From Vibrio zhugei (GTDB lineage Bacteria; Pseudomonadota; Gammaproteobacteria; Enterobacterales; Vibrionaceae), in NCBI RefSeq assembly GCF_003716875.1, contig NZ_CP033078.1:620001-684000 (forward strand): a stretch of DNA of 64,000 bases. The letters are read 5' to 3'. The notes under the pieces are model-generated. The model ran no database searches. It saw only the letters and a program-made list of their open reading frames with translations, and had not been told where the DNA came from. The translations under genes were made by a program, and so were the position numbers. Shown here piece after piece: positions 1-9,031 of this stretch. The stretch's first letter is position 1. Every line of letters starts with the position of its first letter.

Positions 1-256
1 TTGCCTAACTAAAGAGTATGATATCAATCACTGATGTTTCGTCCTATTTTCATGCCACAGAGCGTCGTCTTTGAGTATCGAACTCAGAAGCGCACCTCTC
101 TTTTCGTTGGTAAGAGATTTGTCCCACTTCTGTGCGTAAAGGGTTTTCTCACTTTATGTGAAGAGTGTTTTTTCGTACTCTAGACACATTGGTTAGTTCA
201 CTGATTGACTGTGATATAGTGGCTACATAGACCCAACATACATTAGGACAATAATT

Positions 257-1030
257 ATGCTGATCGTCGTTTCTCCGGCAAAGACGCTAGACTATGAATC
301 ACCTCTACCGACCAAAGACCATACTCAACCTGATCTGATTGAACATTCAGCTGAGTTGATCGATGTGTGTCAGACGCTATCGCCGCAAGATATTTCAAAG
401 CTGATGAAAGTCAGTGACAAAATCGCAGGTTTGAACGTGGCTCGTTTTGCACAATGGAGTAAGCAGTTTGATTTTGATAACGCTCGCCAAGCAATCTTTG
501 CTTTTAAAGGTGATGTCTATACAGGGCTAGACGCTACGTCGCTGTCGATGGACGATTTACACTATGCTCAAGACCATCTAAGAATGCTGTCGGGGCTATA
601 CGGCCTACTTAAACCACTTGATTTAATGCAGCCTTATCGCTTAGAAATGGGCACTAAACTAGAGAATAACCGCGGCAGTAACTTGTATCAGTTCTGGGAT
701 ACCATCATTACCGATAAAATTAATGAGGCGTTAGCGGCGCAAGGCTCTGAGCTTCTCATTAATTTGGCTTCGAATGAATACTTTAAAGCGGTGAAGCCTA
801 AGCGCCTCGAAGGACAAGTGATTACGCCGGTATTTAAAGATTGCAAAAACGGCCAATACAAAGTCATCAGTTTTTATGCGAAAAAAGCTCGTGGCATGAT
901 GGCGCGTTATATTATCGAAAATCGTATTGAGTCGGTTGAAGAGCTCAAGGGGTTCGATACGGCTGGGTATTATTTTGTTGCGGCTGAGTCATCGGGTAAC
1001 GAGCTGATATTCAAGCGCGAAGAGCAATAA
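257..1030 (+). CDS. yaaA: Peroxide stress protein YaaA (DUF328/UPF0246)
   Basis: The 257-residue product has the usual YaaA length (258 in E. coli). Family blocks visible are SPAKTLD at residues 6-12, [11 protein letters not shown] at 83-93 and [14 protein letters not shown] at 109-122. In E. coli YaaA is a cytoplasmic, DNA-binding protein of the OxyR response that lowers free iron and so limits Fenton damage during hydrogen peroxide stress. The ATG at 257 follows AGGACAATAATT. The gene lies 7 bp upstream of yjjV, so the two are probably cotranscribed. An extended -10-like TGTGATATAGT lies near 211. I saw no OxyR site. Confidence 0.95.
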   Translation: MLIVVSPAKTLDYESPLPTKDHTQPDLIEHSAELIDVCQTLSPQDISKLMKVSDKIAGLNVARFAQWSKQFDFDNARQAIFAFKGDVYTGLDATSLSMDDLHYAQDHLRMLSGLYGLLKPLDLMQPYRLEMGTKLENNRGSNLYQFWDTIITDKINEALAAQGSELLINLASNEYFKAVKPKRLEGQVITPVFKDCKNGQYKVISFYAKKARGMMARYIIENRIESVEELKGFDTAGYYFVAAESSGNELIFKREEQ

Positions 1031-1037
1031 ATTCCCC

Positions 1038-1820
1038 ATGTTTTTTGATACCCACTGTCATATTGATTTTGCCGAGTTGGGTGATCCTCAAATGACCATA
1101 CAACAAGCGATGGACGCGGAAGTTCATCGCTTATTGTTGCCCGCCACCACACAAAAAAGTTGGGCGAATGTAACGTCGATTGTGTCTCGTTTTCCATCGG
1201 TCTATGGGGCTCTCGGTCTGCATCCTTACTTTTTATCCCCCGATATGGCGATGACCTCATCGCTCAGTCAATTAGATGACGCGTTAAAGCAGCGTTCTCG
1301 CCGAATTGTTGCTGTTGGTGAATGTGGATTAGACGCGATGATCGACATCGATTTTCAGCAGCAAGTCACAGTGTTTACTGAACACATTCGTTTGGCTCAG
1401 CATTATCACTTGCCACTGGTGATCCATAGCCGAAAAACTCATCATCACATTCTCTCTCTTCTCAAGAATGCGCAGTTTGATGAGGGGGGCGTCGTACATG
1501 GGTTTACTGGCAGTGAGCAACAGGCTCGGCAATTGATTGAGAGGGGGCTAAAAATCGGTGTAGGAGGGAGTATTACGTATTCTCGAGCACAAAAGACACG
1601 TCGTACCATAGCGTCACTTCCTCTTGAGTCACTCGTTCTGGAAACGGACGCGCCAGATATGCCCATTGCGGGCTTTCAAGGGAAAAGTAATCACCCTGAG
1701 CGTTTACCTCTTATCTTTCAGTGTCTGCTGGAGCTGCGCTCTGAAACGCCCGATGAGCTCAAATCTCAATTGTGGCATAACAGTTGTGACGTCTTTCAAT
1801 TACCGGATACTGCCCGCTGA
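1038..1820 (+). CDS. yjjV: TatD-family metal-dependent hydrolase (YjjV-like)
   Basis: A 260-residue TatD-family amidohydrolase-fold protein. The metal-binding set is complete: HxH at H6 and H8, E95 in VGECGLD, H130 in LVIHS, H154 in VVHGFTG and D204 in ETDAPD. TatD proteins are metal-dependent DNases or phosphoesterases of the cytoplasm; the substrate of the YjjV branch is not settled. It starts 7 bp after yaaA and probably shares its transcript. No convincing terminator follows, and an 840-bp AT-rich regulatory region separates it from nupC. Confidence 0.9.
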   Translation: MFFDTHCHIDFAELGDPQMTIQQAMDAEVHRLLLPATTQKSWANVTSIVSRFPSVYGALGLHPYFLSPDMAMTSSLSQLDDALKQRSRRIVAVGECGLDAMIDIDFQQQVTVFTEHIRLAQHYHLPLVIHSRKTHHHILSLLKNAQFDEGGVVHGFTGSEQQARQLIERGLKIGVGGSITYSRAQKTRRTIASLPLESLVLETDAPDMPIAGFQGKSNHPERLPLIFQCLLELRSETPDELKSQLWHNSCDVFQLPDTAR

Positions 1821-2311
1821 TAGTCATCCTCATACGACACCTCAGCAGCGATTACCTGCGTTTTTGTCATGTCCTTTTCAGCCTGTCAATGAAAGTCAGA
1901 TATCCGTTCTAATGTCAATAGTTTCGTTTTCATCACACTTTTGCAATAGAGGCCAAATTCGTTTGGTCAAGTCGATTCAATGTCGTTATGCTCACAAAAA
2001 CAGCATTATCACAAAGGTTTGATAATGGCTTGTTAATAATGTTAATAAAAAGTTATTCATTGTTAATCGTTATGCTTTGTTACAAAGCAAACGTTTTAAT
2101 TGCTACTAATGCATATTGATGAGTAATGAGTGTACAGCTTTACGGTCATTAATAAGTAAAAAGCTGGCTAATTGGTGTGTTCTTATCAGGCGGTGTATCA
2201 GTAAATATCGCGAAGACCTCCGCGTTAAATCGATCAATATCTCACTTTTTGTTAATTTTTCATGATAATTGAGACATTATTGAAAACTCGCCTCTCTTGA
2301 CTGTGATGACG

Positions 2312-2362
2312 GCCTCAGTTGATGTAAGAAAAATACGATATATTTTTCTTGGATAATGAGGC
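2312..2362. repeat. Nested inverted repeat (structured element)
   Basis: Outer arms GCCTCA (2312-2317) and TGAGGC (2357-2362) enclose a perfect 10-bp inner pair, AAGAAAAATA (2326-2335) and TATTTTTCTT (2341-2350), with a CGATA loop. The element lies about 300 bp upstream of nupC. It has no T tract after the outer stem, so it is not a standard terminator. It could be a DNA operator or an RNA structure. Confidence 0.4.
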
Positions 2363-2508
2363 GATAAAGCGATAGTTTGCAGTGATATTGCAGTTAAATG
2401 AGGATATTTTTCATTTGTAATCGTTTGCTTTTGTCGTTTTCTTACGCTTTGTTATTGTGATTTTTTTGTTAAAATGTTGTTTTTTAAATTGGCTTTTTAA
2501 TTATGCAG

Positions 2509-2524
2509 TGTGATTAGTGTCTCA
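2509..2524. promoter_or_regulatory. Candidate CRP site upstream of nupC
   Basis: TGTGA-N6-TCTCA matches the CRP consensus TGTGA-N6-TCACA at nine of ten conserved positions. It lies about 140 bp upstream of the nupC start. CRP activation of nupC is known in E. coli. The site is inferred from sequence only. Confidence 0.45.
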
Positions 2525-2662
2525 ATTAGTAATGTATAGGGATAAATATGTTCATAAAAGCGTGAGCGACCCTTACTTTTGATGCTTACCTCAGTATAAT
2601 CCCGCCAAATTTATTCTTGTGTCCAACACGCCAACTACTAACCAGTAAGGAAGTCATAAACT

Positions 2663-3934
2663 ATGAGCCTGTTTATGAGCCTAGTCGGTATGGTGACAAT
2701 TCTAGCATTTGCTTTTTTATTGTCCGATAACCGTAAAGCTATCAATCTAAGAACCGTGGGTGGTGCTTTTGCTATCCAATTTATTATCGGTGGTTTCGTT
2801 TTATACGTACCTTGGGGACGCGACCTACTAGCGAGTGTATCCGGTGGAGTGCACCACGTTATAGAGTACGGCCAAGACGGTATAAACTTCCTATTTGGTA
2901 ACCTCGTCAATGGGAATATGAAAAATGTAGGTTTCATTTTTGCATTTAGCGTACTACCAACGGTTATCTTCTTCTCGGCCTTGATCTCTGTACTTTACTA
3001 TTTAGGCGTGATGCAGTGGGTTATCCGTATTCTTGGTGGCGGTTTACAAAAGGCCTTGGGCACGTCTCGTGCGGAATCCATGTCAGCCGCGGCGAACATC
3101 TTCGTCGGTCAAACTGAAGCTCCTTTGGTTGTTCGTCCATTTATTTCACGCATGACACAGTCTGAACTCTTTGCTGTGATGTGTGGCGGTCTTGCTTCTG
3201 TTGCTGGTGGTGTGCTTGCAGGCTACGCTCAAATGGGTGTGCCTCTAGAGTACTTAGTTGCGGCATCATTCATGGCCGCACCTGGCGGGCTTTTATTTGC
3301 CAAAATCATGAAGCCTGAAGTGGATCAGCCTCACGAAGAAATCTTGGATGAAGACTTGAGTGGTGGTGACGATAAGCCTGCCAATGTTATCGATGCTGCC
3401 GCTAGTGGTGCCGCTACCGGTATGCAATTAGCACTCAACATTGGTGCCATGTTGTTAGCTTTCGTCGGATTAATTGCGTTGATTAATGGCTTACTTGGTG
3501 GCGTTGGTGGTTGGTTCGGTATGCCAGGACTGACCTTAGAAATGATTCTAGGCTGGGTTTTTGCCCCTGTTGCATTCTTAATTGGTGTTCCATGGAGCGA
3601 AGCGCCACTGGCTGGTTCATTTATCGGTCAAAAACTGGTCGTGAACGAGTTTGTTGCGTACTTGAATTTTGTGCCTTACATTAGCGATCCTGCAACGCAT
3701 GTTGTTGCTTCAACTGGACAAGCGCTATCTGCGAAAACAGCGGCCATCATTTCATTTGCATTGTGTGGTTTTGCTAACTTATCATCCGTGGCCATTCTGT
3801 TAGGTGGCTTGGGTGGTCTAGCGCCAAATCGTCGCCATGATATTGCGCGCTTAGGTATGAGTGCGGTTGCGGCTGGTACGTTGTCTAACTTAATGGCAGC
3901 GACTATCGCAGGCTTCTTTATCTCTCTTTCTTAA
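2663..3934 (+). CDS. nupC: Concentrative nucleoside transporter NupC (CNT family)
   Basis: A 423-residue inner-membrane CNT-family symporter that imports nucleosides. It carries [12 protein letters not shown] near 149-160, the part of the family that contacts the nucleobase, and the CNT signature [13 protein letters not shown] at 322-334. Length and sequence fit the Vibrio CNT, which is sodium-coupled, so sodium symport is the better guess here than the proton symport of E. coli NupC. ATG 2663 follows AGTAAGGAAGTCATAAACT. It has its own terminator and precedes the deo genes, giving an uptake-then-phosphorolysis locus. Confidence 0.95.
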   Translation: MSLFMSLVGMVTILAFAFLLSDNRKAINLRTVGGAFAIQFIIGGFVLYVPWGRDLLASVSGGVHHVIEYGQDGINFLFGNLVNGNMKNVGFIFAFSVLPTVIFFSALISVLYYLGVMQWVIRILGGGLQKALGTSRAESMSAAANIFVGQTEAPLVVRPFISRMTQSELFAVMCGGLASVAGGVLAGYAQMGVPLEYLVAASFMAAPGGLLFAKIMKPEVDQPHEEILDEDLSGGDDKPANVIDAAASGAATGMQLALNIGAMLLAFVGLIALINGLLGGVGGWFGMPGLTLEMILGWVFAPVAFLIGVPWSEAPLAGSFIGQKLVVNEFVAYLNFVPYISDPATHVVASTGQALSAKTAAIISFALCGFANLSSVAILLGGLGGLAPNRRHDIARLGMSAVAAGTLSNLMAATIAGFFISLS

Positions 3935-3976
3935 TCATAGTTTGTAGAGTAATTATATAGACGCCACGAACCCAGA

Positions 3977-4009
3977 CCCCGTAGCATGAATGTGCTGCGG
4001 GGTTTTTTT
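3977..4009 (+). terminator. Rho-independent terminator of nupC
   Basis: A 10-bp stem, CCCCGTAGCA with TGCTGCGGGG (one G-T pair), around a TGAATG loop, is followed by seven Ts. Confidence 0.9.
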
Positions 4010-4043
4010 ATGTTCATCGAATCGCATTGAAATATTTTGAGAT

Positions 4044-4056
4044 GCAAACCGTTTGC
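4044..4056. promoter_or_regulatory. LacI/CytR-type operator candidate before deoC
   Basis: GCAAAC-C-GTTTGC is a perfect 6+1+6 palindrome. GCAAAC/GTTTGC half-sites are typical of LacI-family repressors (PurR, CytR). It lies about 190 bp upstream of deoC. Similar half-sites occur upstream of nupC and dapD. Confidence 0.4.
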
Positions 4057-4246
4057 TTCTCGATGAACACTATCGAATAGGAATTTTTACGTTATGGTAG
4101 TCCTATTCATCAATACCTCTACGAATGAGCGCTGTGATTTGGCATGATCCGTCGTAGAGTCATAACCGTGTTACAAGTGGATTGGCGAGAATTGAATTCA
4201 TCATGTTGATGATTCGTGTCCCTTAATAACTGGATGGGAGAGAAAA

Positions 4247-5026
4247 ATGAGTGATTTACAAGCGGCGGCTTTACGTGCGTTAAAACTAATGGATTTGACT
4301 ACATTGAATGACGATGACACCGATGAAAAAGTCATTCAGCTTTGTCATGCAGCGAAGAGCCCAGTAGGCAATACAGCGGCGATTTGTATTTACCCTCGCT
4401 TTATTCCTATTGCGAAAAAAACCTTGAAACAACAAGGTACGCCAGACATTAAAATTGCGACAGTGACCAATTTCCCTCACGGCAATGATGATATCAATAT
4501 TGCGGTAACAGAAACGAAAGCCGCCGTCGCTTACGGTGCCGATGAAGTCGATGTCGTGTTCCCATATCGTGCTTTAATCTCTGGTGACGAGCAGTGCGGT
4601 TTTGAGCTGGTACGCCAATGTAAAGAAGCATGCGGTGAGCAAGCCTTGCTGAAAGTCATCATTGAAACGGGTGAACTAAAGGAAGAACGTTTGATTAAGC
4701 TGGCGTCTAAAATCGCGATTGACGCAGGCGCTGATTACATCAAAACCTCTACAGGGAAGGTGCCAGTCAATGCCACGCCGGAATCTGCCCGTATGATGTT
4801 AGAAGTGATTCGTGATATGGATGTGGCGGATCGTGTTGGTTTTAAACCTGCTGGCGGCGTTCGTACAGCAGAAGATGCCGCTGCCTATCTTGCGATGGCT
4901 GACGAGCTTCTTGGGCCTGACTGGGTCAGCCCACGTCATTATCGTTTTGGGGCATCGAGCCTTTTGACAAACTTGCTGAATACGCTAGAAGTCAGCGATG
5001 AAACTGCGGATCCAAGCGCTTACTAA
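4247..5026 (+). CDS. deoC: Deoxyribose-phosphate aldolase DeoC
   Basis: A 259-residue class I aldolase that splits 2-deoxyribose 5-phosphate into glyceraldehyde 3-phosphate and acetaldehyde, the last step of deoxynucleoside catabolism. The catalytic residues are present: D102 in DEVDVV, the Schiff-base lysine K166 in DYIKTSTGK, and K200 in GFKPAGG. The ATG follows GGGAGAGAAAA. deoA follows after 42 bp on the same strand, so deoC is the first gene of the deo operon. Its substrate normally comes from DeoB, which is absent from this cluster. Confidence 0.97.
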   Translation: MSDLQAAALRALKLMDLTTLNDDDTDEKVIQLCHAAKSPVGNTAAICIYPRFIPIAKKTLKQQGTPDIKIATVTNFPHGNDDINIAVTETKAAVAYGADEVDVVFPYRALISGDEQCGFELVRQCKEACGEQALLKVIIETGELKEERLIKLASKIAIDAGADYIKTSTGKVPVNATPESARMMLEVIRDMDVADRVGFKPAGGVRTAEDAAAYLAMADELLGPDWVSPRHYRFGASSLLTNLLNTLEVSDETADPSAY

Positions 5027-5068
5027 ATCTGTAGTGAGTCTTACTGCTTTTGCTCTTGATAAGGATAC

Positions 5069-6388
5069 ATGATGGCGTTATTAATTCAGGAAATTATTCG
5101 TAAGAAGCGCGATGGACATGAGTTGACCGTGGCTGAGATTGAATGCTTTGTCCAAGGCATTGCTAATCAGTCTGTCTCTGAAGGGCAAATCGCTGCTTTT
5201 GCGATGGCAATATTCTTTCGAGAAATGTCGATGCCAGAGCGTATAGCGTTAACGTGTGCCATGCGTGATTCAGGCCAAGTCCTCGATTGGACATCAATGG
5301 ACTTTGATGGTCCAGTATTGGATAAGCACTCGACGGGCGGCGTGGGCGATTTAACTTCTCTGGTGTTGGGGCCTTTGGTTGCCGCCTGTGGCGGTTATGT
5401 TCCTATGATCTCAGGGCGAGGTCTTGGTCATACCGGAGGAACCTTAGATAAGCTTGAATCCATTCCTGGATACAATATCACGCCATCTAATGCCGTGTTT
5501 GGGCAAGTGACAAAATCCGCTGGTGTTGCGATCATTGGTCAAACGGGTGACTTAGCACCCGCGGACAAACGCATGTACGCGACGCGGGATATTACCGCAA
5601 CCGTCGATAATCTATCGTTGATCACGGCCTCTATTTTATCGAAAAAGCTCGCTGCGGGATTAGACGCACTGGTCATGGATGTAAAAGTCGGATCTGGCGC
5701 GTTTATGGCGACCTATGAGCAATCGGAAGAATTAGCTCAATCGATAGTGGAAGTGGCCAATGGGGCGGGAACGAAGACGAACGCTCTGTTGACGGATATG
5801 AACCAAGTCTTGGCTTCCTCGGCAGGCAACGCGCTTGAAATGACTGAGGCCATTCGTTTCTTGCGTGGCGAGCAACAAAACCCTCGCTTACTCAAGGTCA
5901 CTTTAAGCTTAGCGGCACAAATGTTGGTCTTGGGTAATCTTGCGCCTTCAATAGATGCCGCACAAACCAAGCTAAAACATGCTTTGAGTTCGGGTCAAGC
6001 CGCGGTGTGTTTTGAGCGCATGGTGGCCGGCTTGGGTGGACCGAGTGACATTGTTGATAATTATGCTCAACATTTGCCGCGCGCGACTATTATTAAGCCA
6101 GTATTTGCTCGTGAATCAGGCGTGTTGAGCACGATGGATACCCGCAAAATAGGCATGTCTGTGATTGAGCTTGGCGGCGGCCGTCGGGTTGCAAGTGATG
6201 GAATTGATTACTCGGTTGGTTTGGACAATATTGCGGCTCTTGGGCACACTCTTGATAACCAAACCCCGATCGCTATGTTGCATGCACGTAATGAACAAGA
6301 ATGGCAAAAAGCCGCAGAATTGATTCGCGATGCGGTGGGCGTTTCCGAGCACTATGAGGAAACCCCATTAATCTACCGTACTTTGTGA
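5069..6388 (+). CDS. deoA: Thymidine phosphorylase DeoA
   Basis: A 439-residue enzyme (440 in E. coli) that converts thymidine or deoxyuridine plus phosphate to the free base and 2-deoxyribose 1-phosphate. The pyrimidine phosphorylase signature [17 protein letters not shown] and the phosphate-binding KHSTGGVGD are both intact. Two ATGs adjoin at 5069 and 5072. AAGGA at 5059-5063 is better spaced for the second, so the real start may be one codon later. The gene is followed by 148 bp of non-coding sequence where deoB is expected, then deoD. Confidence 0.96.
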   Translation: MMALLIQEIIRKKRDGHELTVAEIECFVQGIANQSVSEGQIAAFAMAIFFREMSMPERIALTCAMRDSGQVLDWTSMDFDGPVLDKHSTGGVGDLTSLVLGPLVAACGGYVPMISGRGLGHTGGTLDKLESIPGYNITPSNAVFGQVTKSAGVAIIGQTGDLAPADKRMYATRDITATVDNLSLITASILSKKLAAGLDALVMDVKVGSGAFMATYEQSEELAQSIVEVANGAGTKTNALLTDMNQVLASSAGNALEMTEAIRFLRGEQQNPRLLKVTLSLAAQMLVLGNLAPSIDAAQTKLKHALSSGQAAVCFERMVAGLGGPSDIVDNYAQHLPRATIIKPVFARESGVLSTMDTRKIGMSVIELGGGRRVASDGIDYSVGLDNIAALGHTLDNQTPIAMLHARNEQEWQKAAELIRDAVGVSEHYEETPLIYRTL

Positions 6389-6460
6389 TCATAAAGCGGC
6401 GAGCTTCAGGTTTATTGCTGTAGGAAAGTAGACTCGACAAAGCAACGATATTATCATTGA

Positions 6461-6503
6461 CCACCAGTTTAGAGATCCACTGATGGTGCAAACCTGGTGG
6501 ATT
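6461..6503. repeat. Overlapping alternative hairpins between deoA and deoD
   Basis: CCACCAG (6461-6467) can pair with CTGGTGG (6494-6500), while ATCCAC (6475-6480) can pair with GTGGAT (6498-6503). The two pairings share bases 6498-6500, so they exclude each other. No T tract follows. This could be an mRNA processing or attenuation structure, or the scar of a lost gene. Confidence 0.35.
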
Positions 6504-6536
6504 TCTTACTTTAAAAATAAACAATAGGAAATAGTT

Positions 6537-7259
6537 ATGGCAACTCCACATATAAACGCTGAATTAGGTGACTTCGCTGATGTTGTACTGATGCCGGGTG
6601 ATCCGTTGCGTGCGAAATACATTGCAGAAACCTTCTTGGACGATGTTGTTCAAGTGTGTGATGTTCGTAATATGTTCGGTTATACGGGGACTTATAAAGG
6701 CCGTAAGATTTCTGTGATGGGCCACGGTATGGGGATTCCATCATGCTCGATTTACGCAACTGAGCTCGTTAAAGACTTTAACGTTAAGAAATTGATCCGT
6801 GTTGGCAGCTGTGGTGCTGTGAACGAAGATATCAAAGTTCGCGATGTTGTTATTGGTATGGGTGCGTGTACGGATTCAAAAGTAAACCGTATTCGTTTTA
6901 AAGATCATGACTTCGCAGCCATTGCTGATTACAAGATGGTTCGTGCTGCAGAGCAAGCTGCGCAAGCTCGTGGTACGGATGTTAAAGTGGGTAACTTGTT
7001 CTCTGCGGAACTGTTCTACACTCCAGATCCAGACATGTTCGATGTTATGGATAAGTACGGTATTGTCGGCGTAGAAATGGAAGCGGCTGGGATTTATGGT
7101 GTTGCTGCCGAGTACGGAGCGAAAGCACTGACTATTTGTACCGTGTCTGACCACATTAAAACCGGTGAGCAAACCACATCCGATGAACGTCAAAATACGT
7201 TTAACGATATGATCGTTATTGCGCTAGAGTCTGTATTGATTGATGATCAAAATGCTTAA
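6537..7259 (+). CDS. deoD: Purine nucleoside phosphorylase DeoD
   Basis: A 240-residue hexameric-type purine nucleoside phosphorylase that splits purine (deoxy)nucleosides with phosphate to base and (deoxy)ribose 1-phosphate. It has the family signature [18 protein letters not shown], the phosphate/sugar-binding [11 protein letters not shown], and the catalytic aspartate region [13 protein letters not shown] 6537 follows AATAGGAAATAGTT. It is the last gene of the deo cluster and ends before a strong bidirectional terminator. Confidence 0.97.
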   Translation: MATPHINAELGDFADVVLMPGDPLRAKYIAETFLDDVVQVCDVRNMFGYTGTYKGRKISVMGHGMGIPSCSIYATELVKDFNVKKLIRVGSCGAVNEDIKVRDVVIGMGACTDSKVNRIRFKDHDFAAIADYKMVRAAEQAAQARGTDVKVGNLFSAELFYTPDPDMFDVMDKYGIVGVEMEAAGIYGVAAEYGAKALTICTVSDHIKTGEQTTSDERQNTFNDMIVIALESVLIDDQNA

Positions 7260-7271
7260 TGTGTTTTGAAT

Positions 7272-7304
7272 AAAAAAACCTCCGTACTGACGGAGGTTTT
7301 TTTT
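7272..7304. terminator. Bidirectional terminator between deoD and ytjB
   Basis: A perfect stem CCTCCGT/ACGGAGG around ACTG is flanked by A and T tracts that extend the pairing. It can terminate both deoD (plus) and the convergent ytjB (minus). Confidence 0.92.
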
Positions 7305-7315
7305 ATCGCGCACTA

Positions 7316-7924
7316 TTAAGAGGCTGGGGGATTGAGCAGTAAATTTTCCCCTTTGGGGGCACTCGAGCGTCTTAGTAAGAGCGTCAACAATACACCACTG
7401 ATAAAACTCATTAGAATCATTAAATACATGTAATGATCGCTTTTTCTATAGTGATGATCCGAAATTGCCGTGACTTTACCGGTTTCAAAGGTAATGCGAA
7501 CAAAACCGATAATGGTATTATCATGTTTGATCGGTTCCACCAATTGCTGACGGCCAATGCTGGCAGTATGTAATGGTGTATCTAACCCTAAGACTTCTCG
7601 CGCACTCAGGGCATTATCACTGGACGCTAATTTGACCCCTTCCGCATCATAAATAGTGGCATCGAACACCAACCGATCATGAGCAAGTTGGTTGGTTAAT
7701 GCTAATAGTCGCTCCTGATCTTGTTGTTCAATCATATCGCTGGCTGTCATTGCTGCTTGAGTGATCAGTACTTTGGTCAGTGTTTCCAATTGATTCGCTT
7801 GGATGCGCTCATTGCCACTACTAATGATGACACTGTTAGTTATGGTGACAATAAACATCAAGGTTACCAGTATGACCGCACTAGCGCGAATGACGACGCG
7901 AAATGAGAACAATGAACCATTCAT
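7316..7924 (-). CDS. ytjB: YtjB/Smp-family membrane protein
   Basis: A 202-residue protein with an N-terminal membrane segment at about 8-30, a periplasmic stretch of about 130 residues, and a second membrane segment near 165-188. It resembles the YtjB (Smp, AhpA) family, which lies divergently from serB in E. coli exactly as here. The layout is like the sensor part of a histidine kinase or chemoreceptor without an output domain. The function is not established. The ATG follows TTAAGG on the minus strand. Confidence 0.8.
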   Translation of the reverse strand: MNGSLFSFRVVIRASAVILVTLMFIVTITNSVIISSGNERIQANQLETLTKVLITQAAMTASDMIEQQDQERLLALTNQLAHDRLVFDATIYDAEGVKLASSDNALSAREVLGLDTPLHTASIGRQQLVEPIKHDNTIIGFVRITFETGKVTAISDHHYRKSDHYMYLMILMSFISGVLLTLLLRRSSAPKGENLLLNPPAS

Positions 7925-8026
7925 AAACCTTAATACCTATAAAAATGAAGCGATGGCTATATTGAGACTTGCGTTTTTAAATTGCAATAGGGTAACGTTT
8001 AGTCTCCATCATAAAGGATAGTATAC

Positions 8027-9007
8027 ATGGATGCTTTGAAGAGTTTATCAATTAAAAAACACCCATCCCTGATTCAGCGTTTCCCGGAGATCCAACACGG
8101 GCATTATCTCAAGCGCAAGCAAGCCAATTGGATTGTCTTCAGTGAATGTTTACACGCAGAGATATTTCGCGATCTCGATTTTTTGACTGGCCAATCCAAT
8201 CATATCGTTGATGTGTGGCGGGTCGGTCACTATGAAGTCGCCTTAATGGCTGGCGAGTTGACGAAAGAGCGACAGGCGATTGCGCAAGAATTAGGGATCG
8301 AATATGCCGTGATTCAAGATGTGCCTGATTTGAGCAAACCTGGGTTGATTGTGATGGATATGGATTCGACCGCCATTCAAATTGAGTGTATTGATGAAAT
8401 TGCCAAGCTCGCTGGGGTGGGCGAGGAGGTCTCCGCGGTTACTGAGCGTGCGATGCAAGGTGAATTGGATTTTGAACAAAGCCTGCGTCAGCGGGTGAGT
8501 AAGCTGGCTGGCGCTGATGAGAGCATTCTCGACACCGTCCGTTCCTCGTTACCGCTCATGCCAGAATTGCGCGCGTTAGTGCATACGTTACAGCAATTTG
8601 GTTGGAAAACCGCTATCGCCTCTGGCGGGTTTACCTATTTCTCTGATCATTTACAGCAATTACTGGGCTTGGATTATGCGAAAGCCAATGTGCTGGAGAT
8701 TGAGCAAGGGCGCTTGACCGGGGAGGTACTTGGTGAGGTGGTTTCGGCACAAACGAAAGCCGATATTTTGCATCAGTTGGCAGAGCGTTATGAGATTGAA
8801 ACGCATAATACCGTTGCGGTTGGTGATGGCGCCAATGACCTTGTTATGATGAATGCAGCAGGGCTTGGCATCGCTTATCACGCCAAACCGAAAGTTCAAC
8901 AAAGCGCACAAACGTCAGTGCAATATTCAGGACTCGGTGGCGTGTTGTGTATTTTGTCGGCAGGATTAGTAAAGCAAGGTAAACTGAGCTGGAAAACCCT
9001 GCCTTAA
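8027..9007 (+). CDS. serB: Phosphoserine phosphatase SerB
   Basis: A 326-residue HAD-superfamily phosphatase that catalyses the last step of L-serine synthesis. The nucleophile motif DMDST (D111, D113) and the C-terminal metal motif VGDGANDL are intact. The N-terminal extension of about 100 residues is usual for gammaproteobacterial SerB. ATG 8027 follows AAAGGATAGTATAC. It is divergent from ytjB and convergent with the PilZ gene, with only 24 bp between the stop codons and no clear terminator. Confidence 0.96.
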   Translation: MDALKSLSIKKHPSLIQRFPEIQHGHYLKRKQANWIVFSECLHAEIFRDLDFLTGQSNHIVDVWRVGHYEVALMAGELTKERQAIAQELGIEYAVIQDVPDLSKPGLIVMDMDSTAIQIECIDEIAKLAGVGEEVSAVTERAMQGELDFEQSLRQRVSKLAGADESILDTVRSSLPLMPELRALVHTLQQFGWKTAIASGGFTYFSDHLQQLLGLDYAKANVLEIEQGRLTGEVLGEVVSAQTKADILHQLAERYEIETHNTVAVGDGANDLVMMNAAGLGIAYHAKPKVQQSAQTSVQYSGLGGVLCILSAGLVKQGKLSWKTLP

Positions 9008-9031
9008 GACCCCTTTTATCCGATGGGATGG

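Larger units (their letters stand above)
1821..2662. other. Long AT-rich non-coding region upstream of nupC
   Basis: About 840 bp without a credible gene. It is rich in T tracts and carries several sequence symmetries: a 15-bp palindrome GCTTTGT-T-ACAAAGC at 2074-2088 followed by GCAAACGTTTT, a GTTTGC site near 2423-2428, a nested hairpin at 2312-2362, and a CRP-like site at 2509-2524. This suggests a multi-input promoter for nupC, in keeping with the CRP/CytR control of nucleoside uptake known in enterobacteria. Open frames here have no coding character. Confidence 0.6.
3935..4246. other. nupC-deoC intergenic region with operator-like palindromes
   Basis: After the nupC terminator this roughly 310-bp region holds the palindrome GCAAAC-C-GTTTGC at 4044-4056 and an 8-bp inverted repeat GAATAGGA/TCCTATTC at 4075-4082 and 4101-4108. 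A weak CRP-like TGTGA half-site lies near 4133. The deoC start follows GGGAGAG. This is presumably the deo promoter with repressor sites (CytR or DeoR type), which is inference. Confidence 0.55.

Noticed and set aside
1..256. 48-codon frame starting near position 33.
   Set aside because: No Shine-Dalgarno, cysteine- and phenylalanine-rich chance-like translation, and it runs into the yaaA promoter.
1624..2022. 132-codon frame overlapping the end of yjjV.
   Set aside because: The first half is a shadow of yjjV in another frame and the rest runs through an AT-rich region with non-coding composition.
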